DNA of 57,824 nucleotides from CAILZL01 sp035548495. Its GTDB lineage: Bacteria; Pseudomonadota; Gammaproteobacteria; Steroidobacterales; Steroidobacteraceae. Position 1 is the stretch's first letter; every line of letters begins with the position of its first letter. The stretch spans positions 1-57,824 of the forward strand of contig DASZSV010000008.1 of NCBI GenBank assembly GCA_035548495.1, written 5' to 3'. The notes below the pieces were generated by a model that made no database searches, was not told the DNA's origin, and saw nothing but the letters and a program-made list of their open reading frames with translations. Positions 28,400-37,800 of the stretch are shown here, in pieces. The position numbers and the translations under genes are program-made.

Positions 28400-28431
28400 C
28401 GCAGCCTGTGTTGATGAAAGAGGCCGTATTC

Positions 28432-30825
28432 ATGCCGCAGCGTCATGCCGTAACCCGATCCACTGCAAGTCAAACTGCATCTTGCGGCGGCATGAAACAC
28501 CCGGTGGAAACAACGGCAACTGATCCGGTGTGTGGCATGCAGGTATCTTGCAATTCGCCGCATGCAGCGATGCATCAAGGTCAGCGTTACGTATTCTGTT
28601 GCGAAGGCTGCCGGCAGAAGTTCGTCGCCAATCCGGATCAATACATCAAGCCGATGTCATGTTGTCAAACGACATCGATGCAATCAGAGAAACAAGCGAT
28701 AACTTTCGCAAGCAAGGATGCAATTTATACCTGCCCCATGCATCCCGAGGTTCGTCAACTGGGACCCGGTACCTGTCCCAAGTGCGGTATGGCGCTGGAG
28801 CCGGAGATGCCCGCGGTGGATGAAGCTCATGATGAGTTGAATGCAATACAGACAAAATTCTGGATTGCCCTGGTGTTCAGCATTCCTGCGATCGTCATTG
28901 CGATGCTGCCGCATCTGTTTGGGTTTCGTCCGCCGCGGAATACTGCATTGACTCTGCGTGTTATCGAATTTGTGCTCAGTGTTCCCGTGGTGTTGTGGCT
29001 GGGGCTGGATTACTACCGTCGTGGCTGGCTGGGCGTGAAATTGCGTTCACCCAATATGTACACACTGATTGGTCTCGGTGTGCTGGTGGCGTTTGTCTAC
29101 AGCGTGGTCGCCACACTCGTGCCTGAGATATTCCCCGTAGAAATGCATGACATGCATGGCATGGTGGGCGTGTACTTTGAAACCGCCAGTGCATTGCTGG
29201 CGCTGGTATTGCTGGGTGAATGGCTGGAAGTTCGTGCGCGAGGCCGAACCAGTGCTGCCATTAAAGAGTTGCTGGGTTTGACGCCCAAGCATGCGCGACG
29301 CATCAGTGCTGATGGCACAGAAACCGATGTGCCACTGGATCAAGTACAAGTGGGTGATCGCCTGCGCGTCAGGCCCGGGGAGAAAATTCCCGTCGATGGT
29401 CGTGTGGTGGAAGGACATTCCAGTGTGGATGAATCGATGTTGACGGGCGAGTCCATCCCGGTGGAGAAGGCGACCGGTGATCGGGTGATCGGTGCAACAA
29501 TGAATCAAACCGGTTCATTGATCATTGAAACGCAAAGCGTGGGTGCCGATAGCGTGCTGTCGCAGATCATTGCCATGGTCTCACAGGCACAACGGTCACG
29601 TGCGCCATCGCAACGGCTCGCCGATAAAGTGGCTGCGTGGTTTGTACCCGCGGTGATGGCCGTGTCCATCCTGACGTTTGTTGCGTGGTGGTTCTTAGGC
29701 CCACAACCACCATTGTCGTATGCATTGATCAATGCGGTGGCTGTATTGATTATTGCCTGTCCCTGCGCACTGGGATTGGCAACACCGATCTCGATCATGG
29801 TCGCAACCGGCCGTGCTGCACAGATGGGAATATTGTTTCGCGATGCCGAGGCCATCGAAAACCTGCGTAACATCGACACACTGGTATGTGACAAGACGGG
29901 CACATTAACGTTGGGTCTTCCCACGCTGCATAGCGTGATTGCAATCAATGGATATTCAGAATCACAGATACTTGGCATTGCCGCGGGACTGGATATGGCG
30001 AGTGAACATCCTTTGGCGCGTGCAGTCGTCGAAGGTGCGAAGGCGCGCAACATCGCGCCCGATACGATCACTAACTTTCAGTCAGTCACGGGTCAGGGTG
30101 TGCAGGGTCAGCACGATGGAGCGCAAGTTGCGTTGGGCAACAAGGCGCTAATGATGCAACTGCATATTGGCGTCGATGCATTGGCGAACCAGGTAGAGCA
30201 ACTATCGCAACAAGGATGCACCGTTGTGTACTTGAGTGCAGGCGGAACACTCGCCGGTGCAATCGCAGTCAGTGATCCAGTTAAAGACACAGCACGAGAT
30301 GCATTGCGGAAATTGAAAGAAGATGGTTTGAGCATCGTGATGCTTACGGGTGATAACCAGGTCACCGCGCACGCTGTTGCATCCACACTGCCCATTGATG
30401 AAGTGATTGCTGAAGTGCAACCCAGGGATAAAGCCGATGTCATTGCCAGACTTCAGGCGCAAGGCCGTCGTGTTGCCATGGCGGGCGATGGTATTAACGA
30501 TGCACCCGCATTGGCAAAAGCCAATGTCGGTATCGCGATGGGCACGGGTACGGATGTGGCAATGGAAAGCGCGCAGGTCACGTTGGTAAAAGGTGATTTG
30601 CAAGGCATCGTGCGTGCACGACAACTCAGTCGTGCTACGGTAAAAAACATTCGCCAGAACCTGTGGTTTGCGTTTGGTTATAACTCGTTGGGCATTCCAC
30701 TTGCTGCCGGTATCTTGTATCCCATCACCGGATGGCTGCTCAGCCCCATGATCGCCGGACTTGCCATGAGCTTTTCATCGGTGTCGGTGATCAGTAATGC
30801 GTTGAGATTGAGAAATGCTGACTGA
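28432..30825 (+). CDS. Copper-exporting P1B-type ATPase with YHS and heavy-metal-binding domains
   Basis: The promoter at 28369-28399 implies transcription from about 28406, so the open frame starting at 28348 is too early. ATG 28432, preceded by GAGG at eight bases, is chosen (797 residues). The N-terminus has a YHS domain (TDPVCGMQV, RYVFCCEGCRQKF) and a second metal-binding domain (YTCPMHPEV, GTCPKCGMALEP) instead of the usual HMA domains. The P-type core follows: MLTGESIPVEK, the transmembrane ACPCALGLATP metal site, DKTGTLT phosphorylation site, SEHPLARAV and GDGINDAPALA. It should pump Cu(I), perhaps also silver, out of the cytoplasm. The tail lacks a C-terminal chaperone domain. Confidence 0.93.
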   Translation: MPQRHAVTRSTASQTASCGGMKHPVETTATDPVCGMQVSCNSPHAAMHQGQRYVFCCEGCRQKFVANPDQYIKPMSCCQTTSMQSEKQAITFASKDAIYTCPMHPEVRQLGPGTCPKCGMALEPEMPAVDEAHDELNAIQTKFWIALVFSIPAIVIAMLPHLFGFRPPRNTALTLRVIEFVLSVPVVLWLGLDYYRRGWLGVKLRSPNMYTLIGLGVLVAFVYSVVATLVPEIFPVEMHDMHGMVGVYFETASALLALVLLGEWLEVRARGRTSAAIKELLGLTPKHARRISADGTETDVPLDQVQVGDRLRVRPGEKIPVDGRVVEGHSSVDESMLTGESIPVEKATGDRVIGATMNQTGSLIIETQSVGADSVLSQIIAMVSQAQRSRAPSQRLADKVAAWFVPAVMAVSILTFVAWWFLGPQPPLSYALINAVAVLIIACPCALGLATPISIMVATGRAAQMGILFRDAEAIENLRNIDTLVCDKTGTLTLGLPTLHSVIAINGYSESQILGIAAGLDMASEHPLARAVVEGAKARNIAPDTITNFQSVTGQGVQGQHDGAQVALGNKALMMQLHIGVDALANQVEQLSQQGCTVVYLSAGGTLAGAIAVSDPVKDTARDALRKLKEDGLSIVMLTGDNQVTAHAVASTLPIDEVIAEVQPRDKADVIARLQAQGRRVAMAGDGINDAPALAKANVGIAMGTGTDVAMESAQVTLVKGDLQGIVRARQLSRATVKNIRQNLWFAFGYNSLGIPLAAGILYPITGWLLSPMIAGLAMSFSSVSVISNALRLRNAD

Positions 30826-30831
30826 TTGTAT

Positions 30832-30870
30832 CCCTCGCCCCTGGTGGGAGAGGGATCAAGGGAGAGGGGG
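30832..30870. repeat. Purine/pyrimidine-rich repeat after the copper ATPase gene
   Basis: CCCTCGCCCCTGGTGGGAG then AGGGATCAAGGGAGAGGGGG is the same class as the repeats near 9602, 17389, 32177 and 32588. The rest of the 134-bp gap shows nothing else. Confidence 0.7.
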
Positions 30871-30959
30871 TTGGTTCTCGGTGCTTGCGCCGAGTCGATC
30901 TACGGTGTTAAGTTGCAACCGATTGTTCACCAAACTGGTTATAAAATAAGCTAATTGGC

Positions 30960-31439
30960 ATGAATCGCGTTGGCGACACATTAATCCACTGCAGCGCGAA
31001 CGAGGACCTCGTTCGACGCTTAATTGACGCACAGGTTGAGTTCGTCGTGATTGGCGGTCTTGCGATAGCATGGCACTGCCAGACCAGACAAGCGGATGAT
31101 ATGGATCTTTTAGTGAATCCATCCGAGGAAAACGCAGATCGCATTGCTATTGTGCTGGAAGAGCTCGGATTGGAAGGGTCTTCTGATGTATTTGTGTCGC
31201 TTGGTCGACAAGTAACTTTGAAACAATTCCACTATGCCGAATTACTTACTCCAGAGAAAGATGGACCGCAGTTCGCCGAGATTTCGTCCACAGCGGTACT
31301 CGGCAAACTTTTCGGTATGTCAGTACAGATCGCTTCTGTCGAATCTCTGATCAATTTGAAGAGAAGGGCACTGGATGCAGCGAACACTCAAAGACAAAAG
31401 CACCTCGCAGATTTAGAGCTATTGAACAATGTCGTCTAG
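30960..31439 (+). CDS. Nucleotidyltransferase-fold protein (MNT/AbiEii-like)
   Basis: The protein has 159 residues. FVVIGGLAIAWHCQTRQADD followed by MDLLV shows the GG and DxD pattern of nucleotidyltransferases, with two glycines on the nucleotide loop and paired aspartates for metal. The C-terminal ESLINLKRRALDAANTQRQK and HLADLELL are typical of the AbiEii/minimal-nucleotidyltransferase group. Such proteins often form toxin-antitoxin or phage-defence pairs. The next gene on the same strand encodes a HEPN-like protein, which strengthens that reading. Codon use and the surrounding repeats suggest an acquired patch. The ribosome site is weak. Confidence 0.75.
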   Translation: MNRVGDTLIHCSANEDLVRRLIDAQVEFVVIGGLAIAWHCQTRQADDMDLLVNPSEENADRIAIVLEELGLEGSSDVFVSLGRQVTLKQFHYAELLTPEKDGPQFAEISSTAVLGKLFGMSVQIASVESLINLKRRALDAANTQRQKHLADLELLNNVV

Positions 31440-31516
31440 CAAGCTAAGCACATCCACCCTTTGCCGGAAGACTTACAACCGTTACGCAGGTTACTAGTCG
31501 CGCAGCATTGTACGTT

Positions 31517-32029
31517 ATGAAGAGACCATCAAGCTCGTCCGATCATTTAGAATGGGAGTCGCTCGTTGGACGAGCCCTTCTCAGATTTGGAGACATCGAG
31601 TATGTGTCGGTGCGGTGTTTAGACGTCGTACCCAACGACAAGATTGGGGCTTCATCATCGCGGCTAGATTTCTCGCGCAGAGTCGAACTACTTTTGGAAA
31701 TCTTGAATGGAAGGAAAGAACTGACCCAGGCGCTAGGAAAGCTGCGTGACGGGTTTAGTCGAGCTAAGCAGCTTGCCAAGACGCGAAACCTAATAGCCCA
31801 CAATCCGCTGATGCTTAATTTGTATGTAAATCACGGAATTGAGGAATCGCTACCGGTGTATAAGATTGACTCCGCTCGCTCATCGAATCATTCAATCACC
31901 CTTGATGAATTGAAGGAGTTTACGGCGGAAGTCGATGATCTCGCCGCCATGTTGTGGATGGAATTTGAGAACATTGCCGGAGAGGCTGGGCAGATGTGGA
32001 AAGAATTTACGTGCATTCCAAATCCATGA
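31517..32029 (+). CDS. HEPN-like hypothetical protein paired with the nucleotidyltransferase
   Basis: From ATG 31517 the protein has 170 residues; the frame is also open from TTG 31508. It is mostly helical. LAKTRNLIAHNPLML contains R-x4-H (RNLIAH), the catalytic motif of HEPN ribonucleases. I do not recognise a closer family. It lies 77 bp after the nucleotidyltransferase, the partner expected in MNT-HEPN toxin-antitoxin modules. In those, the HEPN protein is the RNA-cutting toxin and the nucleotidyltransferase silences it. The pairing and motif are seen; the function is inferred. Confidence 0.55.
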   Translation: MKRPSSSSDHLEWESLVGRALLRFGDIEYVSVRCLDVVPNDKIGASSSRLDFSRRVELLLEILNGRKELTQALGKLRDGFSRAKQLAKTRNLIAHNPLMLNLYVNHGIEESLPVYKIDSARSSNHSITLDELKEFTAEVDDLAAMLWMEFENIAGEAGQMWKEFTCIPNP

Positions 32030-32100
32030 TTTTCAATAAATTCGTAAAATACGTTCGCTGTCTAGTAAGGTAGGTTAATGTGACTCTTCGAAGCGCGGTA

Positions 32101-32130
32101 GGTTGGGCTGAGTCTTCGAAGCCCAACAAT
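32101..32130 (+). repeat. REP-like dispersed palindromic repeat, copy 4
   Basis: GGTTGGGCTGAGTCTTCGAA then GCCCAACAAT is the cleanest copy: TTGGGCT pairs with AGCCCAA. A degraded copy (GTGACTCTTCGAAGCGCGG) directly precedes it at about 32080-32098. Confidence 0.8.
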
Positions 32131-32176
32131 GTGTTTCGTCGACGTGATGCATATGTGGACGAATATTCATTTCTGC

Positions 32177-32216
32177 TCCCCTCGCCCCTTGAGGGAGAGG
32201 GGCTGGGGGTGAGGGG
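32177..32216. repeat. Purine/pyrimidine-rich repeat before the DUF559 gene
   Basis: CCCCTCGCCCCTTGAGGGAG, then AGGGGCTGGGGGTGAGGGGT. It is the same class as 32588 and is probably a hairpin (CTCGCCCCTTGAGGG region). Confidence 0.7.
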
Positions 32217-32227
32217 TAAAGTAAAAA

Positions 32228-32575
32228 ATGGAGCAAAGGAAAATGTACTCGCCAATCAATCAAGCGAGATCTCTTCGTCAATCGCAAACACTATTCGAAC
32301 GGCAACTGTGGCGCTGCCTTCGTGATCGACGATTTTCAAAGTACAAGTTTCGTCGCCAGCATCCAATCGGACGATATATTGTGGATTTTGTTTGCCTGGA
32401 GAAAATGCTGATCATTGAACTCGATGGATCGCAGCATGCACGAAATAGAGAATATGATACGGAACGCGATGCGTGGTTGCTTGAACGTGGATACAGGGTT
32501 CTGCGAATATGGAACAATCAGTGGGTATTGACGCGTGAAGTGGTGCTGCAAGCAATATCGAATGCGTTGAAATAA
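32228..32575 (+). CDS. DUF559 (Vsr-like) endonuclease-domain protein
   Basis: The protein has 115 residues, full length for this family. ARSLRQSQTLFERQLWRCLR opens the domain. The restriction-fold core is KYKFRRQHPIGRYIVDFVCL, then KMLIIELDGSQHARNREYDT and LERGYRVLRIWNNQWV. The D...ELDGSQH pattern fits the acidic metal site of Vsr/MutH-like nucleases. Members are common in mobile and defence-rich patches, but the role of most is unknown. The gene's 3' end, including the stop codon, is copied twice downstream in a 243-bp tandem repeat. Confidence 0.87.
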   Translation: MEQRKMYSPINQARSLRQSQTLFERQLWRCLRDRRFSKYKFRRQHPIGRYIVDFVCLEKMLIIELDGSQHARNREYDTERDAWLLERGYRVLRIWNNQWVLTREVVLQAISNALK

Positions 32576-32600
32576 CCCCTCACCCCTGTCCCCTCTCCCT

Positions 32601-33086
32601 CAAGGGGCGAGGGGGACGTCTACTCCAATGTTGTGATACGTTTAGAGTGAATGGAACAATCAGTGGGTATTGAGCCGTGAAGTGGTGCTGCAAGCAATAT
32701 CGAATACGTTGAAATAACCCCTCACCCCTGTCCTCGTCGAAGTCGACTCCATGTCCGACTCGGGCCAATGCTATCCTGCATTGGCGCTCACACGGCGCAA
32801 CGACATATTAGATGTCGTTGCAAATACATCCGTGCTTGCCCCTCAAGGAGCGAGGGGGATGTCTACTCAAATGTTGTGATACGTTTAGAGTGAATGGAAC
32901 AATCAGTGGGTATTGACGCGTGAAGTTATGCTGCAAGCAATATCGAATGCGTTGAGATAACCCCTTACCCCTGTCCTCGTCGAAGTCGACTCCATGTCCG
33001 ACTCCGGCCAATGCTATCCTGCATTGGCGCTCACACGGCGCAACGACATATTAGATGTCGTTGCAAATACATCCGTGTTCGCCCCT
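32601..33086. repeat. Two tandem copies of a 243-bp unit containing the DUF559 gene tail
   Basis: Unit 1 is 32601-32843 and unit 2 is 32844-33086, and a third copy of the first bases begins at 33087. Markers at 32631/32874 and 32731/32974 confirm the 243-bp period. Each unit carries about 75 bp matching the end of the DUF559 gene (GGAACAATCAGTGGGTATTG to the stop). It also carries two perfect stem-loops: GCCAATGC/GCATTGGC and CAACGACAT/ATGTCGTTG. The bounds are marked by CAAGGGGCGAGGGGG-type repeats. Units 1 and 2 differ at few positions, so the duplication is recent. Confidence 0.9.
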
Positions 33087-33217
33087 CAAGGGGCGAGGGG
33101 GACGTTGCTTCAACCGTCGCTCACCGTCAAACACGCACTGCCATTTCGATGATGAGTTAACTGCGGCATCATGACAATGCCGCGGCTGATGATTTCGCTA
33201 AGCGATAAGACGGTTCA

Positions 33218-34312
33218 TCATTTATCAAACAACCCATCAAGCACAGCCGTGCTTGAGCCATCTTCGTTGCGAACACCAAAGCCGTGGTTGTAATCCCAGA
33301 CTGCCCAACCCCAACCGCGGCTCTCTGCGGCGGTGCGAACGGTGCGAATCCAGTTGCGGGTCGATTCAGCATCGGCAGTGTTATAGACACCGAACTCACC
33401 CAGATATACTTCAATGCTGGGGGCATGGCTTGCAAGCCAGGTTGATACTTCAGCAAAAGATTTTTCGATATCCTCAGCGGTTAACTTGTCACCGGCGTGC
33501 AATTGCTGTTGATAATTTGGCAGCGTATGGCCGGTAACATCGGGTACGACGCCGGGAAAGGTGACGGGTGGCAAATCGTTCTTGAAACCGGCCCAGGATG
33601 CGCGTTGATGCGTGAACACCAGCGGCTCGTAGAAGTGGATGGTGAGCGCAATATTTTTATCGGCTGGCAGCTCAACATCTTTCACGGTGTGAACGCTGCT
33701 CCATTTGTTTGATGTCACATACACAATGCGCGTTGGGTTGCTTTCGCGAATGGCGGCAAGCATTCGATGCATGAATGGATTCAGCTGCCTGTTTTCCGCT
33801 GCAACGGGCTCGTTGAGAATTTCGAAACGAAGATAAGGTCCTTCCTTCGCAAAACGACGGGCAAGTTCTCGCCAGATCACGGCGACTTTTTTCTGCAGTT
33901 CCGGATCGGTATAAACCCGGCTATCGCCACCCACCGAATTGAAATCAGCACCCGGCAGAAAGTGCGCATCAAGCACTACACCGAGTCCGCGAGCACGCGA
34001 CCAGCGGATGGTATCTCTAATGGGTGCTAGTTTGGCTTCGTCAAGAGAGCCATCAGCAGCAAGGCATGATCGTACATCTACCGGCAGGCGAATATGGTCG
34101 AAATGGTGTTCGGCAATCCAGGCGACATCTTTCTCTCCAAACCAGGGCGCGGCATAGGTCAGCGTGCCAAAGTTCTGGGAAAGCCAGTGGGATATGTTGA
34201 CACCACGTTTGAACGTGAACACTTGCCCGGCTGCAGTAGCGGCCTGCAAATGCAGGGCAAACAAGCTCGTGACTAATACGAGTAACGTACGCAAAAGCAA
34301 TTTTATTTTCAT
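33218..34312 (-). CDS. Secreted GH5 endoglucanase-like protein
   Basis: The frame opens at 34420, but ATG 34312 gives a proper signal peptide (MKIKLLLRTLLVLVTSLFAL, then HLQA), so 364 residues are predicted. The GH5 domain shows RGVNISHWLSQ, the FDHIRLPVDVRS strand, the acid/base glutamate in RFEILNEPVA (about residue 168) and the nucleophile in VYLGEFGVY (about 306). ALTIHFYEPLVFTHQ and WGWAVWDYNHGFGV complete the family pattern. It has no binding module. It probably cleaves beta-1,4-glucan or a related glucan. No other gene shares its strand nearby. Confidence 0.93.
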   Translation of the reverse strand: MKIKLLLRTLLVLVTSLFALHLQAATAAGQVFTFKRGVNISHWLSQNFGTLTYAAPWFGEKDVAWIAEHHFDHIRLPVDVRSCLAADGSLDEAKLAPIRDTIRWSRARGLGVVLDAHFLPGADFNSVGGDSRVYTDPELQKKVAVIWRELARRFAKEGPYLRFEILNEPVAAENRQLNPFMHRMLAAIRESNPTRIVYVTSNKWSSVHTVKDVELPADKNIALTIHFYEPLVFTHQRASWAGFKNDLPPVTFPGVVPDVTGHTLPNYQQQLHAGDKLTAEDIEKSFAEVSTWLASHAPSIEVYLGEFGVYNTADAESTRNWIRTVRTAAESRGWGWAVWDYNHGFGVRNEDGSSTAVLDGLFDK

Positions 34313-34895
34313 GACGGTCGTTGTTTTACAAGAGTGTGAATGGTGGACATGGAGGGGTAAGCCTTCGTCACCCCGATATCGGTCGTGGTTATAGCACTGA
34401 TTTATTGTGAATGTTATCAACTGATGACCTGTGGTCTCTCCTTGACTGTATTGATCCGTTTATAAACTGCTTAGGGGGTGCGCTGATTGTCCGTGGGTCA
34501 TGGCTGGTGCAGTTTGCATTGGCTACAGTGATATGCGTAGTCGTTTGGCGACGATGAGATGTCAGTGGCGGCCAGTAATAGAACAGCTCGGTTCATCGTG
34601 AAGCCGTCGAAGAAGAATGAATATATTCTGTGCAGTGTCGCACCGTCATCATGATCAACAACAATGCAGTGGTGCGAATTGGCATCGACATGAACATGCA
34701 TTAACAATAATTCGCGTGATTAACGGTTAATACTTATTGTGTAGATGATGATGAGTTTTCTGCTCTTCATCAATCAACAACATCGCGTTCTGAATGATGT
34801 TATTTGTACATTCAAGCGCAGATATACCGTATTCATATTGAAAATCATAAATCGTAAGCTGCCCTCTCATTTGAACTCACGGGAACTGGCGGCAT
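34313..34895. other. Divergent intergenic region before the Tc toxin locus
   Basis: I see no gene. The right part (34700-34895) is AT-rich compared with the coding sequence around it and must hold the toxin promoter. No confident -35/-10 pair or operator is apparent. The bases before the toxin start (GGAACTGGCGGCAT) contain only a weak ribosome site. Confidence 0.5.
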
Positions 34896-37800
34896 ATGTT
34901 CGGCAACACCGGCGTACAAAATGACAGTCGTGATAGTCAAGACTCGCGTAGTGCCGCCGTTGCACAACGTGATGTTGCATCTCCATCCGGTCTGGGCCAG
35001 ACGTTTGAACATCTGACACCCAGCATCAATCTTCCCAAAGGCGGCGGCGCCATTCGCGGCATCGGCGAAAAATTTGCAGCGAATCCCGTGACTGGTACGG
35101 GCAATGTCAGCATTCCCATTCTTGTATCACCGGGCCGTGGCGGTTCCGGTCCTGCACTGGCGCTCAATTATGATTCCGGTGCAGGCAATGGATTGTTTGG
35201 CATTGGCTGGTTACTGGCGCCCAATGCCATTACTCGCAAAACCGACAAAGGCATTCCCCAATATCGCGATGAAGAAGAATCGGATGTGTACCTGCTGGAT
35301 GGCGTTGAAGATCTGGTGCCGGTGCGCAACGACGATGGCAGTGTGTGGAATGAAGTGCGCGATGGTTATCGCATCCGGCGCTACCGTCCGCGCATTGACG
35401 GCGCTTTTGCGCGCATCGAACGCTGCACGCGACTGAGTGACGGCGATACATATTGGCAGGTGACGTCCGCCGCCAATGTCACCAGCATATACGGACAGAG
35501 CATGGATAGTCGCATTGCCGATGCGAACGATACGCAACATGTGTTCACCTGGCTGCTGTGTTCAACCGTCGATGACAAAGGTAACGGCAGCGTGTTCGAA
35601 TACGTTGCGGAAGACTCACGCAACGTCGATGTATCGCAACACAACGAACGCAATCGCACACCGCAAACGCGTTCGGTACATCGTTATCTCAAACGCATCA
35701 AGTACGGCAACCGGCAGTCATTGCTGGTGCAACCCGATCTGTCCTCCGCAGAATGGCTGTTTGAAGTGGTGTTCGACTACGACGAACAACATGTGTTGCA
35801 AACGGTGGCGCTGGATGATCACGGTGCCGGACAGGTGGAAGCGTCCATTGATGCAGGTGCTGCATGGCGCGTGCGTCCCGATGCGTGTTCCATGCATCGC
35901 TCCGGATTCGAGCTGCGTTGTTACCGGCGCTGCCGCCGGGTGCTCATGTTTCATCGCATGAGTGAGCTGGGCGATCTGCCGTATCTGGTGGGATCAACCG
36001 AATTCAACTACAACGATATTGATCTTACTGCCGATCCGGATATTCGCACCGAACTGGCGTACACCGGCAGCACGCGTTTTGCGTCGCAGTTGCAATCGGT
36101 GACACACGCGCGTTATCAACGTCGCGACGCTGCGCCGGTGCAACGCAATGGTGTCACGTATCAGTCCTATGACATGCAGATTCTGCCGCCGGTGGAATTT
36201 GAATATACACGTGCAGTCATCAATGAAGCCGTGGAGGAAGTGGCGCATGACAGCATCGTCAATCTGCCCGCTGGTTTTGACGATGGCAATTATCGCTGGC
36301 TCGATCTCGAAGGCGAAGGACTGCCCGGTGTATTGACGGAGCAGGGCGGTGCATGGTTTTACAAACCGAACCGCAGTCCGCTCACCGCTGATGACAATGA
36401 GCAGATGGTCGCGAGTTTCGCGCCGTTGCAGCAAATTGCAAAGCTGCCGCAACCCAGCGCATTGCAGTCAACACGACAATGGCTGGACCTTGATGGCGAT
36501 GGTGAACTGAATCTCACCGAGTTGTCCGGTTTCACGCCGGGATTTTTCGAACGCACTGCCGATGAAAACTGGAGGCCCTATCGTGCCTTCGAGCAGCGGC
36601 CCAACATTGACTGGCAGGATCCCAATCTGCGTCTGGTGGATTTGACCGGTGACGGTTTGCCCGATGTATTGATTACCGAACAGGATGTACTGACATGGCA
36701 TGGCGGCGAAGGTGAAGCCGGTTTTACTGCGGCACAGCGCGTGTACCAGTCGCTGGATGAAGAACAGGGACCGCGTGTGTTGTTTGCCGATGGCACGCAA
36801 TCCATTTTTCTTGCAGACATGACCGGTGACGGATTGATTGACATTGTGCGCATCCGCAATGCGGAAGTGTGTTACTGGCCCAATCTTGGTTATGGCCGTT
36901 TTGGCGCCAAGGTGTCGTTTGATAACGCACCGTTGTTTGAATCACTGGAGCAGTTCGACACATCGCGTATCCGTCTCGCTGACATCACTGGTTCCGGCAC
37001 GGTGGACATCATTTATCTCAAGCGCGATGGCGCGGTGCTGTACTTCAATCAATGCGGCAACCGGTTGAGCACAGGCTATCAACTGGCCATGCCGCGCATC
37101 GACAACAGCGCATACATCAATGCAGTTGATTTGCTGGGTAACGGCACGGCATCGCTGGTGTGGAACTCGCCGCTGGCTGCGAATGGATATGCGCCAATGC
37201 GCTATGTGCGCCTGCTGCAGGACAAACCCTACCTGTTGTCAGTGATGCGCAATAACGCTGGCGCTGAAACGCGTGTCAGTTACGCGCCTTCAACCCGGTT
37301 TTACCTGCAGGACCTGCGTGACGGCAAACCATGGATCACCAAACTGCCGTTTCCGGTTCATGTGGTGGAACGCGTGGAAGCATTCGATGCCATCAGCCGC
37401 AATCGTTTTACGTCGCGATATGCCTATCATCATGGTTACTTCGATGGGCCTGAACGCGAATTCCGCGGCTTTGCCATGGTGGAGCAGTGGGATACCGATG
37501 CTTACGAAGACTACGTTGAAGGTGTGGTTGCATCCGGAAGTGCACAGGATACAGCGCCGCAATTCTATCAACCGCCAGTGCTGACGCGGACCTGGTTTCA
37601 TACCGGTGCATTCATCAATGAACGACCCATGCTGCACCAGCTTCAGCATGAATACTTCAGTGCGCAGGCCATGCTCTCTGATGCCATCGTTCCTGATGAT
37701 CTGAATGCAGATGAACACCGCGAATGTTTGCGCGCGCTGAAAGGCGCGGTGCTGCGCAGCGAGGTGTACAGTTACGATGGATCGGCCAGTGAACACCTGC

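Noticed and set aside
28348..28431. Earlier start for the copper ATPase at 28348
   Set aside because: It lies upstream of the predicted promoter -10 box and has no ribosome site; ATG 28432 has a good one.
31440..31516. Possible integron attC site between the nucleotidyltransferase and HEPN-like genes
   Set aside because: Some GTTA-like pieces are present, but no paired core sites with the right spacing and no integrase are visible.
32601..33086. Possible CRISPR array
   Set aside because: The repeat unit is 243 bp with only two copies, contains no spacers and no cas gene is near; it is a tandem duplication.
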